NCBI GenBank assembly: GCA_963576725.1
Contig: OY755242.1
Location: 9,019,132-9,083,131 of the forward strand
Length of the DNA stretch: 64,000 bases
Source: Azorinus chamasolen
Taxonomy: Eukaryota > Mollusca > Bivalvia > Cardiida > Solecurtidae
Reading direction: 5' to 3'
Both the position numbers and the translations under genes were made by a program. Every line of letters begins with the position of its first letter. Position 1 is the first letter of the stretch. The notes below the pieces were generated by a model. It worked only from the letters and a program-made list of their open reading frames with translations, did not search any database and was not told the origin of the DNA. Below, piece after piece: positions 46,742 through 59,398 of this stretch.

Positions 46742-48863
46742 CAAAGACCTATGATAACACATTAAACGGTTCAGTATAAAGACCTCTCCTGCACTTATAT
46801 CAGACTATTTGGCCTTGATAGGCTCTGTGATCTGGATTTAAACAGCATATAACAACCCGGCTGAGTATATTTTTGTTGAATTTCAAGCATTTTTTATTAA
46901 ATTGAGAAATTTTGGCTAATGACGGGCAACTTTGAAGTGTCGGTATCGTCCGAAAGCCTTCCTAAAATTGCCTTAGGCTACTTTTTGACATCTCCCTGCT
47001 GGAGAAATATCTTTCTCTGGAATCAAATGTCCCTCATATGTATCAAATTTGGCAAAGTAAAGTATTTCGTGAAGTTTCGGACAGATTCCAGCTTTTAGCA
47101 TCTCATAAATTTAGCTTGAAGCGCATAAATCACAGTTTTTCATTGGATCTAGCTGCGCGACCGACTCTTTCGGTGCTTCCTGTCATTTTATTTGGCTCTT
47201 CCAATGTGTTTTCTTACATAATTTCCAAGATCTAATATTCATCTCAATCAAATTTGCATTTTCAGAGTGTCTCTTTCTAGTTTTATTGCATTTTTTCTAC
47301 ATTTAATAACTTTAACAGTGCAGAGCTCTACATAAATTGTAACCGCTAAAGATTGTTCATCAAGCATGCAAAGCGGGCGACTCTTAACCCTTATTTGTAG
47401 CTTCAGACAGACGCGACTGTTATTTCTGTGGCTGCTAAGCAAGGGAAAAGAGTGCTATTTCTATTTCTGAAATCTATTTGTATCTGCTGGCCTTGAGTTT
47501 TGAAGTTTGAGTGCCCTCTGTTATGGGGTTCTTTGAATATGGTGAAGCTAAGTTGGTCAGATGACTTTAGAAAGGTAACAAAGCATTGTTTTTATTGTGA
47601 ATTTCTCATAACTTGACAGTTTCACTAAAGAAACAACAATATTTAGCTAAATCATAACATAAACACTCAAATTAGAGTTTTGAACATGTATCTTAAAGCA
47701 TTTTTCAAGGATTTTTGTATATTTTATGTGGTTTCCCAGTTTTTCAGGCCTTGGCGGCACATCAGGAAGGACACATTTTTTCCATAGTTTGGCTTTGTGT
47801 GGCATATTCTTTGAGCCGGTACTTTGCACTGGGGTAGGAACCATGTACAACACCACTGAGCATGACAGGAAATACCAGCCGGTCTATGGTGAAAAGACTT
47901 TTGCGGCTACTCGGTGTTGCTTCCGCCGAAGCCGGCTACATGCGGCTGAGATCTTTGATTAATGCTGACAGTGACTGAAGGTATGCAAACCATAGGAAGC
48001 AATGTCCTTTTATGCTAAAATTCACCCTGCACTGTTGAGTGAAATCTGATTGGGCAGTCTTTTTCTGCTTCTTGTGCTTGGAATACCCTTCTGGAAAGGA
48101 GAGGTGCCTGTCGCGGGGGCATGAATGCCGACTCATACCGTACATCTTCTTTAGGGCGCTGATCACAAGCCACGATCATTTCAACCCGATTTAGCATTTC
48201 GAACTTGCTTGTCCATGCTAAAATAAGGATCTGGATCCAAACTCAGTATAAGATCTTCAAGATTAGGCCATTTCATAGACAATTTTAGTCTTAAACTGAA
48301 GAATTTCAGCCAAATTTTACATCGCGATCAGTTATCACTAAAATATCCAGTTTAAGGGTATTTTTTGTGAATCAGAGTTAACAATTTGGCTGTTTTCTAA
48401 CAGATCAATGCCTGAGAGGTGCTATGCCTTTTATTTCATCAAGATCAAATGAAAACTTTTCAAGAAATTAGGATTTTAGTTTTCGCCTACATCGCCATCT
48501 AACAGCTTATTCCGCATAGCCAATTTAGCTGACAGGGGTCGACTTTTCGAAAGCTCCCAGATCATTCAAATATAGTCAGATCAGCTTGTTTTTTGTTGTT
48601 TTTCAGTCAAAATAATCTAAATACTTTAGACTAATTTGAAAAATACTGTTTCAAATAAGATTGGGGGTATACTCTGGTGTGACCCCGGTGAGCAATTGCT
48701 TCCGGAGGTCGTAGTACAGTAAGAAGTAGTCCTTTAGAACTGCAGTGCTTTAAATATGAGCTAATAAGTGTCTCTTAAGAACTTGACAGGCTGAATAATT
48801 GCATATTTTCAAGTTATTGTGTGTATTCTCTGCCCATTGGGGTCATTTTTGTGACTCTCTTGC
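46742..48863. other. Non-coding spacer between the two L copies
   Basis: Several frames of 60-80 codons occur on both strands; none shows a recognisable motif. No palindromic MITEs are present. Confidence 0.4.
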
Positions 48864-49000
48864 AGACTACTTCCTCTGGTGGATGTTGGGAAATATGTGT
48901 GTGGAGCGTCAGAATGGCCCAAATTTAAAGCGAAAATAGACGGTGTGTACATACTTTTGTGTGTAGCGAAAAAAGTCAACGTTCTTGACCTTGTTTTCTG
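48864..49000. repeat. Dispersed 137-bp repeat L, copy 2
   Basis: Same block as 46,606-46,741 with about three substitutions; the flanking sequences differ. Confidence 0.85.
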
Positions 49001-51515
49001 GTGATCTAGAGACTGTGTTTGGACTAAATATGAACGTGTTAAGAGGGTATAACCCAAATCTATGCCTGGAAGTAGCTATGGGATGCAGAAAATGCCTGTT
49101 TTTACATAGAATAAAGAAGGGCAAAAGTGATCGGGCTCACACCTATAACACCACCCCAACAGCCAAAACAAAATGGCGGTCACAAAAAAGTTCACCTGCT
49201 TACCGAACCTTCTAAAATTTACAGTGCAGTTCAAAAAGTCCGATCCAAAACAGTCAATAATTTTAACTACTGTAATTAAATTTTAACATTGGACATTAGC
49301 TAAATGTATCGTTTTGCATTGCTGCTTTTATTTTTGAAGGATCTACTACTTTCAGAATTAATGTACTTCACAAAAGCAGCTGTTATGTGATTGTGGGGCG
49401 ACCATAAAGAGTTGGCTCTTACTTCATTCTCAGTTTTGTTATAATTTCTGACCCTTCTGGTTTATTAGTTTTGATGCCATTAGTTTTGAAAAATTGAATA
49501 CTGCTTAAGCCGGTGCTAGTGGGCGTGAGTATTGTTGGATGTAGCTGAAATTTAAATTGAAAATAAATGTAAGGAATTTTTTTTGAAAAAACTCTGTCAA
49601 AGATTCAATGGAATAGAATTTTTGAACTGTAACGTATAAATACATAGTCACATGATTTTCACCATGGTCACGTGACCTTTGCAACAGCAGCCGAAGAGGA
49701 GAGCTGTCAAAACATTTTCAGTGTCGGTAAACTTCTAAATTTATGTTGATATACTATATTTTTCTGATTTGATTGAATTAAGTATTAAGTATTTTATTAT
49801 TTTTAGCGTAGCTGCAGGAAAAATAGACTGTAATTACCTGTTTTTGTCGCATATTTCCCGTTCACAGTTATTGCGTTTTGTTATCAATATAAAGCACCGG
49901 TACACACGAATTGATGACGTTGTGCGCACTACCGTATGCGCATAAAACCCAAAACATTGAAAGGGGGCAGTACACACTAAACTGGAATCAGCTGTCCGAG
50001 CGACACTCCGATCAAAGGCTGAACTGTAATTTTTCTCTTATCTCTAAGATCTGCAAAAGAATACATACTTTTTCACAGACATCTGTCTCCAATCAATAAA
50101 AAAACACCATTCACTAGCACAGAAAGTCCCTTTTAGGCCTATTTTAGTCCTTTCCAAACATTTGTGTTGACCGCGAAAACACATGACAAAAACTAGCAAA
50201 GTATGTCCTCTGCTGCCTTGCGTATTCCGATAACGCGCACTTTTGGCCGCGTACTGTACATGCGTCTTGCAACTTTATTCCGTGCACGTCTTACAGAGAA
50301 CCCAAAAATATAAAGGTTACCATCTACTTTTTTTGCCACTTACTTTCGTTTTCACACACTGTTTTTAGCAAGGGGCAGATGCTGCCCCTTGATATTGTTA
50401 GGGCAAAGTTGGAAATGCTGAGGAGTGAAGGGGAAAACCGATTAACATCGACGAAATAGATCGTCTGTGTTCGCACTGAATATGAACTCTACTGACCTTG
50501 TTCACAGTGGATGTTTCTTCGAAAGTATAGTGTGTGGCAGTATATGATTATTGTATTAAAAGTTTTTCTGAGATTTGCAGGGAGGACAATTTTGCGGAAG
50601 AATCTGCTTTTTTGTTCACGGGTTGGGTTCATGATCACTGCGTGATAGTTCTGAAAGACCTTCACTTTTCAGTAGATTCATTCACAAAAATCGAGTCTAA
50701 AAATAGCCCATATGCTCTATTCCTGGCGATTCGTGTTCCTTATAGTTTAAATTATATTATGTGTATGGCAGTTGTGCAGTCTAAGTCCTTTTTAGTTGTT
50801 TAGTAATATTTTAAAACATTTATTCATAATAAATAATAAAACTTCAGAAACAAATCACCAAGCAGGTAAATTTTACTTGCTAAATCTATCGAGTCGGCTG
50901 CGACGATTTTGACCTAATTCCTATTGGGTCAGTATTAAAATAGCATCCCGGGCAAGAAAATTCATGTTGCGGGATTTTTTGCGGGACTAAATTCGTTCCG
51001 ATAAAAATTCATAATAATGATTATTTTTAAACTTATGATTATACTGCGCAATAGAAAAGGTGTTGTCCATATTAACGCACCATTTTCATAGAGAATAATA
51101 ACAAAAACTAGTTCACGGGTTGAGAAAACTACTCAATGCACTTATAGATAGGGTACTACAAATCCATAGGAATTAGCCATACGATTATTTGAGATGCAAA
51201 CTTCATTAAATTCCCTGGAAGACGTGAGATAAAAAAGGACCCTTTGGTGTTTTAGGTAGAGTGTATATCCATGTGAAAGAAACTGATCTTTAAAAGTTTC
51301 AAACATAAGTTTTCGACGTGTTAAATTGACGAAAGTAGGTTTAAATTTTAAATAGGTTGATCTATCATGTATTGTGCATATCAAATAGTACATGCACTAT
51401 AAATATATAAAACGAAGACGACCAAGCACCATTGCCTAGTATTTCAATTTTCTGTAAATATGTGGATGGAATAACGGAAATATCGCCATTAGAATTATAC
51501 AAATACGAGAAAATA
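49001..51515. other. Non-coding DNA, no repeats recognised
   Basis: A GGTCACGTGACC E-box palindrome lies at about 49,669-49,680. CG-containing stretches at 50,215-50,290 could be regulatory. No frame over 90 codons and no domain seen. Confidence 0.35.
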
Positions 51516-51575
51516 ATACTATTTTTTTTTTATTTTTATTATTTTATTTTTATTTTTTTTTGGGGGGGGGGTGTT
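51516..51575. repeat. T-rich / G-tract low complexity
   Basis: Long T-rich run followed by ten G residues. Confidence 0.9.
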
Positions 51576-51922
51576 AATAGGTGAATTTCGAACCCACGCC
51601 AGACCATACAAAGGATAAACTTGATCACTAATTCCCAACGAATTAACTAGTCCCACGAACACTGTTATCAATATATATAGCGCTGATTGTATTAGAGAAA
51701 ATCTCTGCCATGTAAGCCAGGCGTGTGCGCTTAGCATAATTAGCAAACAATTAATTACTCAAAGTGCGAACAACAAGTTTACAAGCTAATACACATTCTT
51801 CTTCTTCCATACGAGTGCAGAACCACTAAAGTAGTATCGCACTTTGCGCAGCATTAAAAGGATGAACATACTATTTACAGGTTCCAGATAAAAACATTTA
51901 AAAACATCGTCTGTACTCAGTA

Positions 51923-53498
51923 CAGGCACGTACCCAGGTGGGGGGCTAGGGGGCCCGGGCCCCCCAGCTGGCTGCCAAGATACCATTTTTTAATGGGCCC
52001 TTTTTAGTTTTCAGCTAAATCTACCGTTTTGAAATTTTACCAAGGCACTTTTTAGTGACCAATATTTTACTCCCTGGAAGAGATTATCTGTCAGTTCTCT
52101 TAGACACAGACAGACCTGTCACGCTGTGATCCACGCTTGGCCTATTTTGGTATGGGCCAATCAGGAGAATCCCCAGCGGAGAGCACCCGAATTACGTAAT
52201 CACGAGTTGGTTCCGGTTTTCGCTATATACTGGAGTTTAGCAAATAAAATTTTCAGGAACCAGTCGTGTCAAAATGCAAATTGCTACGTTGTTCACAAAA
52301 ATTGTCGAAAAATTAAGACAAGGGGTGTGACGTATCAAGACGTTATTAAGCATAACTTGCTACAAAAAGCAGTACACACTTCGACCGATAAGCGTTTTAC
52401 TGACATTGATCAATAGCTAGTAATCAAAGAATAACTCCGAACAATTCGAATGATAAAAAAGTATGAATAATTCGTCCCCAGATCGATTGTACTGAATACA
52501 TCGAGGTTTGTTAACTTTTTTCATGGATTTTTTGGTGACTTGAGATTGGGAATTTTGCTAAAATAAATGGGTGAAAAACATACATTTTTCCATTGGGGAT
52601 ATAGCCGAATAAGGGCTATAAAATCGGCTAAAAAAGCCCTGAAACTTATTCTAAATTAAAACCAAATGAAATGTCTTTTTCATTGTATAAATAAATCTGT
52701 TATAACCAGGCAGGCAGTTTTTTCACTTGAAGGGGAAAACATTGCCACCCGCTTTTATATAGTAAAAATGGCTAATTAGGGGAAACAATCAAGCGCAGTT
52801 TGCCAATTGGGGAAAAAACCTGAGGTAAACCCATTTTTAGGGGAAAACTGCATATGATTTTAAAGGAAATCACGAGTATCTGTTATATAGAAAAAAGCCC
52901 TGCCAGGTGAGCGATTAAGGGCCATCATGGCCCTCTTAGTAAACTGTAACATTTCATGTTTGTAGTTTTGATCAGTGTTATTTTGACATTTAGAAGAAAG
53001 AACTCATTGTGATGCCATCGTTAGTTGAGTGTATAATTTTTTGGATATTTTGCTTTTTTGTATATAATTTGGTAATGTTCAGAAAAACAAATTAATCTAT
53101 ATATTTGCATTTCAGTTATTTATTCTTACAGACAAAAACTTTTCATATGTCTGTATGACTGTCTGTCAATGGCAAAAATCTTGAGACATGGTCACATGTC
53201 TGTCTGTCTTTGTGTCAATGGCAAAAAAACTTTAACCAATATCACGTCTGTCTGTCAATAGAAAAAAATATGAACACATATCCGTCTGTAAGTCTATACA
53301 CTGAAACCCAGGTGTAAACGGAACTGATTTCCTATATTATGAAATAAATTATATCGTGATAGAGTGATTCAGATAGCAGGAAATTGCACCGTTCAATGTG
53401 GCAAACCAAAAAAATTCGGCTACCGGGAGGGGACACCCCTCCCCTGCCCTCCCCACCCAGGCCCCCCCCCCAGCAAGAATTTCCTGGGTACGGCCCTG
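51923..53498. mobile_element. hAT-like non-autonomous DNA transposon, 1,576 bp
   Basis: Left end CAGGCACGTACCCAGG and right end CCTGGGTACGGCCCTG are imperfect 16-bp inverted repeats of the CAGGG-type found in hAT elements. CAGTA flanks both sides (51,918-51,922 and 53,499-53,503), a plausible 5-bp target duplication. Poly-G/poly-C stretches lie just inside both ends. The interior shows no transposase. Confidence 0.7.
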
Positions 53499-53503
53499 CA
53501 GTA

Positions 53504-53644
53504 GGAGGAAGAGCTAGACAGCAGCTGAGTCTTAAAGCCGTGCAGGCTGCCTGCATCAACCATAGGTCCGGGCAGTTGGTTCCAAAACCTACAGCTGTTA
53601 ACAAACAGTTTTTCCTTGAGTAAAAACGATTTTATATTGAGCAA
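53504..53644 (-). pseudogene. Possible non-LTR retrotransposon 3' coding remnant
   Basis: Minus-strand frame LFVNSCRFWNQLPGPMVDAG followed by SLHGFKTQLL resembles the conserved R-x-WN-x-LP...F-K-x-x-L end of CR1/RTE-type reverse transcriptases. It is short and abuts the hAT-like element, which may have interrupted it. Confidence 0.4.
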
Positions 53645-53699
53645 TTATTGTATTTGCACAGAAAAAAAGAAATAATTTATTAGTTTACCAGCTAATGTC

Positions 53700-54400
53700 A
53701 TACGAGTACAAAATGATAAATTTTCAAATAGCTAGTTTAGTAAAAGTGGAGGCCTAATTTGGACAGAAACTAAACTAAATTCGGGGGCTATGTAATTGTG
53801 CCATATATTACTAATATGTGCATATCGGATAATAATTCAAGTGTTTGAATTGGAATATGTGTGATACGCATGCAGGTATGTTTTATTCTGAAGTTATTTT
53901 ACAAAGATATTTAACTTTGAATATATTATGAAGTCATCGACGGGGGGTTTCCCTTAGTCATATGCCAGAATCAGATCATGTACTTGACATTTGCACGCGT
54001 ACATGATTGATAGTAATTTTATACCTATAGAGTTGGGCAATACATGTATAGAAATGAATAATCTTGCACTTATTCAATCAAATTAAGATAACAAGCACAT
54101 GAAATTATTGCTTGTTCATTTATTTTTGGTAATAAATGTATTTGTTTGTTCTCGACGCTTAATGACAGGCAACCAATTTTCTCGACACTGTCGAAATTTT
54201 GGAAAAGCAGGTCAATAAATGTATGGGAATGATTAATTTTAAATTTATTCAATCAAAATAAGACACATAAACAAATTGAATTTTTTTTTCATTTATTTTG
54301 ACAATAAAATACATTTTTCTTCTTCTGAAGGCTTCTCGTCGCTTCCCGTCACTTCTCGATGCTATTTAGGGATACCGAAATTTAGAGACTGCGATGTCAC
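53700..54400. other. Non-coding AT-rich DNA with a weak tandem duplication
   Basis: A block with TTATTCAATCAAATTAAGA and a later TTATTCAATCAAAATAAGA suggests an old ~180-bp duplication (about 54,034-54,190 and 54,215-54,390). Confidence 0.4.
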
Positions 54401-54769
54401 GGGAAATTTTGCAACGTATCACGTGATCTCGGACTGTGTTTTCAAATATGGCTGATCGATAAACCAGGTAAGAATCGTTTAAATTTTAATTACCGTTTCA
54501 CTCTGATTTTAATTATTTCACTTGGACAGTAGAACTGTAAATCGCGCATAATTCGACAAAAGGTACGACTTTTTTGTTTCGAGACACCAGAGGGGTACAC
54601 ACTACACAGTAATGACTAATGTTACTCAGTCGATATGTTTCAAGTCCACAAGGCAAATGTTGAAATAATGACTTTTAACAATCTAAGATAAGAATAGTAT
54701 GCTTATAAATAGATTACAGATAAACACTTATATAAGATTAAGAATAAATACTTAATATATTTTTTATAC

Positions 54770-55010
54770 TTTTATCCCTTCCCTCATATGTAAACGTGTT
54801 TCCTCGCATCTGCAATCAGAGTAGACCCAGATCAGCCAGCTCCTAGAAGCCGTTTGATCAGGGTCTGCTTTGTTTGCTTATGGTGTAATATAGATCTGAT
54901 TCTAAAGCTTCTGCCTGAGCTTAAATTCCATGTGTTCATATGCCATTATAAAGAATTAATATTCATGATGTTATATTTCTTACATGAATATATACAACGG
55001 GGAAAGGATT
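54770..55010. repeat. MITE family B copy
   Basis: Palindrome with one arm shortened (AGCCAGCTCCTAGAAGCCG); long right arm. Confidence 0.65.
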
Positions 55011-55078
55011 AAAACTGGGTCTACATCAGACTGTACAAAAGCTTCATCAGAACTAATAGATCCAATAATTACACGTTT

Positions 55079-55360
55079 TTCTTTTTTGTGTCACCTGCCG
55101 AGAGGCAGTGTGTCACTTAGGGATCACCTTTTCTGTCGTCTGTCTGTCCGTCCGTTTGTCTGTCTGTCCGTAACATTTTCTTTTTTTGGCTGTCATTTCT
55201 AAACTAATCATTATAGAGCTTTCAGAGGAAGTGTCATGTCCAAGGGCCACAACTCTAGCATCAATATTTGTTTAGTTATTCCCCTTTTTCATATTAACAA
55301 TAAGTCAGCTGCGAGCAGGTGGCACACGTGTTCCTCCGAACACTCTTGTTTTGTGTGTGT
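55079..55360 (+). repeat. Dispersed repeat M with CTGT microsatellite
   Basis: Starts TGTGTCACCTGCCGAGAGGC with GTCTGTCTGTCCGTCCG and ends GCAGGTGGCACACGTGTTCC. The GTGTCACCTGC / GCAGGTGGCAC ends are roughly inverted. Confidence 0.5.
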
Positions 55361-55689
55361 ACACAATATGCAACAGTGTTGAGTCTCTGTCAAATAATAT
55401 GAAATTGCAGTTGTCTGTAAACATATTGTAGTTGTCTATTTTATACACATGTAATTGCAGTAATGCATCAACAAACCTGAACTATGTAATTTGGTGACAA
55501 AACAATGCAGATATGGCGCAGATAGGGTTTTTACTGTAGACGTAGTGTGTTGTCAGCAGATAATAACTTCCTTTTCATCAATAATTTTAATGCAATGTGT
55601 ACTGGAATTTGAAACGGCAACTGAGAAGAATGTTCAAAGAATGATAAAAAAAGTCATTTTATACAGTTACTTTCCAATCAACCAGGTTT

Positions 55690-56021
55690 GAGCAATTAAC
55701 AGTTTTGATCCAAATATGTTGTTTAGTTACTTTATTCTGTATCTTTATCTGTATCCAAACTGTTGTCCTGGAAAGTTTGCCAATAGTGTTAACCCTGTCC
55801 TTCCTATAAGTGCTTTTTTCACACATTTGCCAACAGAGTAGACCAGTCAGATATGTCATCTGGTCATGGTCTGATGTTTGCTTATGAAATTATAATAGAT
55901 TTGACTATAGTTTCTACTAATACCCGAAAAACTAATTTGCATATGCCATTATAAAATATCAGCTAATAGCTATTTATGATATCAATAGTTTAACATGGAT
56001 ATTAAATAGAGGAAGGGTTAA
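55690..56021. repeat. Family E remnant and family B copy
   Basis: E near 55,700-55,770; B at 55,789-56,021 with TTAA ends and a collapsed palindrome (AGACCAGTCAGATATGTCATC). Confidence 0.6.
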
Positions 56022-56479
56022 ATTCAGTAGCTGATTTTAGGGACATAATCACTGCATGTCCTTTTTCTATTTCAGCAAATGGATAGACTTTGCCTTGACC
56101 CAGAACTTTGGGCATTGGTCCAGGCATATCACAGACATGCATGGGAGCAGAATACTATAACAGAGCCATGAGGCATTCCGGCTATGCAATGTGGGAGCAG
56201 ACAACAGGGAATAATTTCAAGCTACTGTGTTTAGAGGATAAGGGACACCTTCCTGGACAGAATTGACCAGTATACAGGATTTGTCCCCAACAGATACATT
56301 TATCATTCTTTTGCTAATTGACTCAACATAAATCTGTAACATCATTGATTCCGAATGAAGAAACTGAATATCACAGACTCTCATCTCAATCAAAACTGTG
56401 TGTCACTTATATGGAAAAGAAATTACAATATAAATCATGGATAATGTTTACTTTCGCCAATTACTGGATATACAAAAAG

Positions 56480-57460
56480 TATATATAATCATTGGATATA
56501 CTGATCTCCTATAGGGACCGTCTGATCTGGGCCTTTTACAGTATTCATATAAAAATTAATGACATTATGAATATTTTTAATCATGTAATAAGATCTATAT
56601 CAGTCAGACGTCTTCTATAGGAGCCATCTGATCTCGGTTAACTCCATTTGCATAATGTGTGAAAATGCATTGATATGAGGGAAAGGGGTAAACAGAGTAG
56701 ACTCAGATCAGACAGATCCTGTAGAAGCTTTTTGTTCGGGGTCTTTTTTATTTGCTTATGGAATAATATATTGCCAATTCCAACTTATAAACACATTTTC
56801 ACTCAATTACAGAGTAGACCTAGATCAGATGGCTCCTTAAGGAGCCATCTGTTCTGAATCTGCTCTTAATGGAATTCAATAGATCTGTTTCTGTAGTTTG
56901 TATGCTAAAATGACAACATGAATATTTATTAGCACACTTTTAACCATGTAAACTTTTCAAGGGAATTGTTTGCTTTGAGAAAAACTGTAGAATCAGATGT
57001 AAATGTCAAAAACAAACAGAGCAGACACTGATCTCCTATAGGAACCGTCTGATCTGGGTCTATTCTGCGTAATTCATGAAAATACGTTTTTATGAAGAAA
57101 GGGTTAAATATAGTAGACCCAGATCATACAGTTCCTGTAGCAACTTTCTGGCCAGGACCTATATTATTTGCTTATGGAATAAGCTTTAATTAATTTTGCA
57201 GTACCTGCAAAAAATGTTCCTGTGCTCACAGACCATTATATAAATATATCCTTTACTCTATAAAGAAGCATGTTTACGCCTTTGTAGACTGAGATCAGAT
57301 GGCACCTGCAGCAATCAGGGTATGCTCTGCTTGCATATGAAATAACAAAAGTTTAAATCTACTGTTTCTACCAAGGCCAAAGTTCATGCCAACGTAAAAA
57401 TCAGTTATTCATGGTGTCGCTACTTTGTACACGCGTGTTCATGCAGTGAAGGTTTTATGA
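56480..57460. repeat. Cluster of about six family B fragments
   Basis: Apexes near 56,510, 56,615, 56,725, 56,837, 57,035, 57,150 and 57,305, in partial copies packed end to end; several are halves. Confidence 0.6.
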
Positions 57461-57586
57461 AATTGTTATTTATAATGTCATAAATCAAAATTTATGAATC
57501 AACACATTTTCTTGTAGGGACAACTTTTGACACATTTGCAACTAAGTAGAAGCCATCTGCTCAGGGTTTGCTGTTACTATTCCATG

Positions 57587-57698
57587 TTAACCCATTCCCA
57601 CATAGGAGCAAGAACAATTTTAGAATTGTGTAGTTTTGAAACCATTGTGATAAATAGAGCAAATGCATTAAGAGGTGGCACTATGAGGGAATGAGTTA
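57587..57698. repeat. Family A with one palindrome arm deleted
   Basis: TTAACCCATTCCCACATAGG start, arm AAACCATTGTGATAAATAGA, then directly AGAGGTGGCACTATGAGGG. Confidence 0.6.
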
Positions 57699-57906
57699 CA
57701 TGTACTGTGTATGAGTAAACTTAGTCCTAGAATATATATACAGAAACATTTCTTTAACTAATATTCATGTGGGAATTGTTCGTGTTTCCATACATGTAGT
57801 ATGCTGAATAACGCACGAGTCAACAAGAACTTAGCATTTCTGAATTTGTCTGTCATGTACTCTTTCAGCACTATGTGCCTGTTTTTATATACTCATTACT
57901 TTTTCA

Positions 57907-57972
57907 AACCGTGTAAAACCAGATCAGAAGGCTCCTATAGGAACCCTCTAATCAGAGTCTGCAGTGTTTGCT
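57907..57972. repeat. Family G/B palindrome
   Basis: AAAACCAGATCAGAAGGCTCC and GGAACCCTCTAATCAGAGTC. Confidence 0.55.
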
Positions 57973-58379
57973 AATTTAAAACAGTATCTGCAAACCCCCC
58001 AAATTCCATGTACAGTTGTACACTGGTTCATGTTTGGTGACAAAAAAGACCTACAAGACAACATAAAAACCCACAATAGCTACTTAGAGTTGAAAGGGTC
58101 ATAACGCAAACAGTGCTGGTCACTATACTCATGTTCAAATACTGCTAAGGGCTTTATGCATGAATACTTTTATCATGGTGTTTCCCAATTCATTGCTGAA
58201 CTTTTCCAATAAATCTTTTACACAAAATGCAGCTTGTAGTTATTTCATTCCTCTACTCAGAGTTCAGGATAAGCATGCCTTACCAAGTTATTCTTCAAAT
58301 AACTCTAACTAATTCAACAATCTATATGGTGTAACCAATTGAACAAACCTTTATATACACATTATCGCATCGTAACGGA

Positions 58380-58443
58380 TTTGGTGCAAAACTATTGTTA
58401 CATCTTCACTTTAGTGGCGAAGTTATATCACTTTTGCACCAAA
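58380..58443. repeat. 12-bp inverted repeat hairpin
   Basis: TTTGGTGCAAAA at 58,380 and TTTTGCACCAAA at 58,432, perfect arms 40 bp apart. Confidence 0.8.
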
Positions 58444-58800
58444 CCTTCAACAAAAATGCTTCGGAAGAAAACAGCACTTTGTAACACCAATACAAAAGCC
58501 CCTTAAAAGCCCCTTGCTAGCAGCACTTTCAGTGCTTTGATTTTCAATGCTTTTTCAGACCGCAGAGCTAGAAATGTTAGTTTCGAATTTGCCTTTCATT
58601 TCTCTACAGTAACATGGAAAAGGTCATGACCTCTGCACTCAATCATTTGAGAACATGCATTTCTGTAAGATTTCGGTACAAAAAGTACTAGAAAATATGC
58701 TATTGGACTTTAATAATCACAAAAAGTCCACATTTGCTGAAATATTAAGATTTTGACCGGGGCCAATGCGAATATTTGGCATGATTTTGTGTACTGCCTC

Positions 58801-58986
58801 CAAAGGTTCGAATGCAAGGTGAGGTTCGATAAGAGGGAAGTGGACGATATATAGTACTTATCTTATATTTTTCCAAAATGCCTTTAAGAAACATTATTTT
58901 TCAGGATCGATGTCATAGTTCTTAGAAATTTTTGATCTATCGTACACTCACCTTCTATCGAACCTCACTTGTTTATCGAACCTTTC
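58801..58986. repeat. Small inverted-repeat element, 186 bp
   Basis: AGGTGAGGTTCGATAAGAGG pairs with CTTCTATCGAACCTCACTT, extended outward by AAAGGTTCGA / TCGAACCTTT. Probably a MITE; no other copy in the window. Confidence 0.6.
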
Positions 58987-59118
58987 ACTTTTTTGTGTTT
59001 TTACGCATGTACAAGTGCACACTACGTCATAAAATCATGAGTACCGTTGCTTTGTCTGTAAACAATGCCTCGTAGCTTTAAAAACGAAATATACGCTACG
59101 TCATAAACAGGTCTAGAT

Positions 59119-59328
59119 TTGACTAATCTAGGTCTTCCACAAGGATCTGTGTTGTCTCCCGTTCTCTTCAACCTGTATTTATCAGACATATTTGACAAGG
59201 TGAAAAATCAAAAAGTAAAATTTGCTGACGACGGTACAATTTGGAAAACAGGAAAATGTCTGGATGATATAGCTTCCAGCTTAGAAGAGGATATGACACA
59301 TAAAATATGTAGAAAAGAGGGCACATAA
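59119..59328 (+). pseudogene. Reverse transcriptase fragment
   Basis: Contains LGLPQGSVLSPVLFNLYLSD and the catalytic FADD box (KFADDGTIW). It ends prematurely; the following helical region is missing. Confidence 0.75.
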
Positions 59329-59398
59329 AGCACTGAATGCACTCTTAATTACAGCCTTAATTGTAGGGCTAAAAACAGAAAGAATTAGCCCTAATAAC

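Larger units (their letters stand above)
54405..56270 (+). other. Candidate two-exon transcription unit (lncRNA or tiny CDS)
   Basis: A CACGTG E-box (54,420) precedes AATATGGCTGATCG, and a CCAG/GTAAGA donor at 54,467. A strong acceptor, TTTTTCTATTTCAG, ends at 56,075, followed within 3 bases by an ATG with a 30-codon frame (MDRLCLDPELWALVQAYHRH...) to 56,171. Its TGA overlaps an ATG opening another 32-codon frame. No domain is recognised. The signals could be chance. Confidence 0.25.

Noticed and set aside
47038..48197. Several 60-80-codon frames as a possible gene
   Set aside because: They lie on both strands, overlap each other, and have no shared phase, splice chain or recognisable motif.
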